Shown here: piece by piece, positions 5,302 through 6,114 of the stretch
Position numbering within the stretch: the first letter of the stretch is position 1
Layout of the letters: every line of letters begins with the position of its first letter
NCBI RefSeq assembly: GCF_937936315.1
Contig: NZ_CALGWU010000028.1
Coordinates: 1 to 6,114 of the forward strand
DNA: 6,114 nucleotides
Source of the DNA: an uncultured Capnocytophaga sp.
Lineage (GTDB): Bacteria; Bacteroidota; Bacteroidia; Flavobacteriales; Flavobacteriaceae
Direction of reading: 5' to 3'
Made by a program: the position numbers and the translations under genes
The notes under the pieces: model-generated
What the model was told of the DNA's origin: nothing
Seen by the model: only the letters and a program-made list of their open reading frames with translations
Databases searched by the model: none

Positions 5302-6114
5302 TCAGATCATATAAAACTCCTGTATATTCACACACACTACAGATAAGTCTTTTTCCTTATTGCGGACAATGCCATAGAAACGATTTTTATACCAAAGCAT
5401 CTGTTGCTCGTAATCAATAGTGTATTTGCCTATGTCTAATGAATGGATGATCTCTCCAGTTAAGGCATTTATAAGCATAGGCTTTTGTTTTTTATCACTT
5501 ATGATAATACGTTCTCCACTTCGTACAAAGTGTACGGTTTGTCCTGTATTATAACTAAATACAGTTTGTCCGTTATTTAGTGAAACTCCATAAAAATAGC
5601 CTCCTTTACCTGCTGTACCAAAGTATAAGATATCGTTATATTCCTCTATTTCAGTGTAAAGATAAGCAGAGAGTTTGTATTTCCAAAGTGTTTTTTGGTT
5701 CTGTTTATCTCGGCAGCTCATCATAAAGGGAGATTGCATAAAGACTTCTTTATCTCCAAAAGAATAGACTTTCGCATCGTTGAAAATTCGCTTTTGAGGA
5801 ATACAGCAGAAAGGCTGTTCTATTACTTCATTTTCAGTAATTTCAAATACCTTATTGGTTACAAAAATGTTGTCGAGTTTATAGTATTCAATGAGTATAA
5901 AAAGTCGTTCACCTTCCCGATAATAGTAAGCATCACTTCTATAACAAGGTTCATCTTCCTCAAAGGAGAAAGAAACTCGTTTTTGTGATGTAAAATCTTC
6001 TGAAAAGATATCTACAAGAATATGACGATCTACATACACTCCGTTTTTCACCATCTTTTTAGAAACATCAGCTGAGGCAAATTGCAATACAGCTATTTTC
6101 TCCTGAAAAGGGAC
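5302..6114 (-). CDS. PQQ/WD-like beta-propeller protein, C-terminal part
   Basis: The frame is open to the window edge. 270 codons are visible, and the residues upstream of the TTG at 6087 (VPFQEKIAV) look like normal coding sequence, so the gene starts outside the window. The visible part is beta-rich, with recurring strand units about 40 residues apart. The clearest are LWKYKLSAYLYTEIE followed by DILYFGTAGKGG and YFYGVSLNNGQTVFSY, then IIISDKKQKPMLINALTGEIIHSLD. The 'L-Y-x-G-T/ ... G-V-x-L-x-x-G' and 'L-x-x-x-T-G-E' turns are typical of PQQ-like/YVTN propeller blades. No PQQ-binding or catalytic residues can be claimed and no signal peptide is visible because the N-terminus is missing. It ends at a TGA at 5304-5302, 40 bases before the MmcQ/YjbR gene. 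The function is unknown. Confidence 0.68.
   Translation of the reverse strand, partial: VPFQEKIAVLQFASADVSKKMVKNGVYVDRHILVDIFSEDFTSQKRVSFSFEEDEPCYRSDAYYYREGERLFILIEYYKLDNIFVTNKVFEITENEVIEQPFCCIPQKRIFNDAKVYSFGDKEVFMQSPFMMSCRDKQNQKTLWKYKLSAYLYTEIEEYNDILYFGTAGKGGYFYGVSLNNGQTVFSYNTGQTVHFVRSGERIIISDKKQKPMLINALTGEIIHSLDIGKYTIDYEQQMLWYKNRFYGIVRNKEKDLSVVCVNIQEFYMI

Noticed and set aside
5695..5988. 97-codon open frame on the plus strand
   Set aside because: It is antisense to the beta-propeller gene and looks like a low-complexity F/I/S-rich shadow.
6085..6087. TTG as the start of the beta-propeller gene
   Set aside because: The frame stays open with normal coding sequence to the window edge, so the true start is probably outside.

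Overview
The window is a low-GC, densely packed stretch in which every supported gene lies on the minus strand. It reads like a genome of the Bacteroidota, most likely Flavobacteriia. The evidence is A-rich start contexts without clear Shine-Dalgarno sites, gene gaps of a few to a few tens of bases, and protein families typical of that phylum. Capnocytophaga or a close relative is a guess from style, not something the sequence proves.

In transcription order (high to low coordinates) the layout is as follows. (1) 6114-5302: the C-terminal part of a protein with PQQ/WD-like beta-propeller repeats, running off the window edge. (2) 5261-3968: three small genes, namely a MmcQ/YjbR-family protein, an unrecognised 164-residue protein, and a VOC (glyoxalase-fold) protein. 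(3) 3961-3512: an NTF2-fold immunity protein resembling the RhsIA family. (4) 3483-2422: a complete YhcG/DUF1016 PDDEXK nuclease. (5) 2402-2208: a decay scar that joins the first 43 codons of one immunity-type gene to the 3' end of a second copy of the NTF2-type gene. (6) 2173-883: a membrane-anchored candidate immunity protein, an acidic candidate immunity protein (intact parent of the truncated copy, overlapping its upstream neighbour by ATGA), and a SUKH (SMI1/KNR4) protein. (7) 813-163: a very AT-rich four-helix membrane protein of unknown function. (8) 145-1: the N-terminus of a DJ-1/PfpI-family protein cut by the window edge.

The centre is best read as an orphan polyimmunity array. Several unrelated small proteins of toxin-immunity type sit in series with no toxin in view, and at least one event of duplication, truncation and illegitimate joining has left a visible chimeric remnant. 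The flanking YjbR, VOC and DJ-1 genes look like ordinary accessory or housekeeping cargo. No tRNA, rRNA, CRISPR array, transposase, integrase or convincing intrinsic terminator was found. No gap between genes exceeds 300 bases; the longest stretch without an intact gene is about 250 bases (2174-2421) and holds the two remnants.
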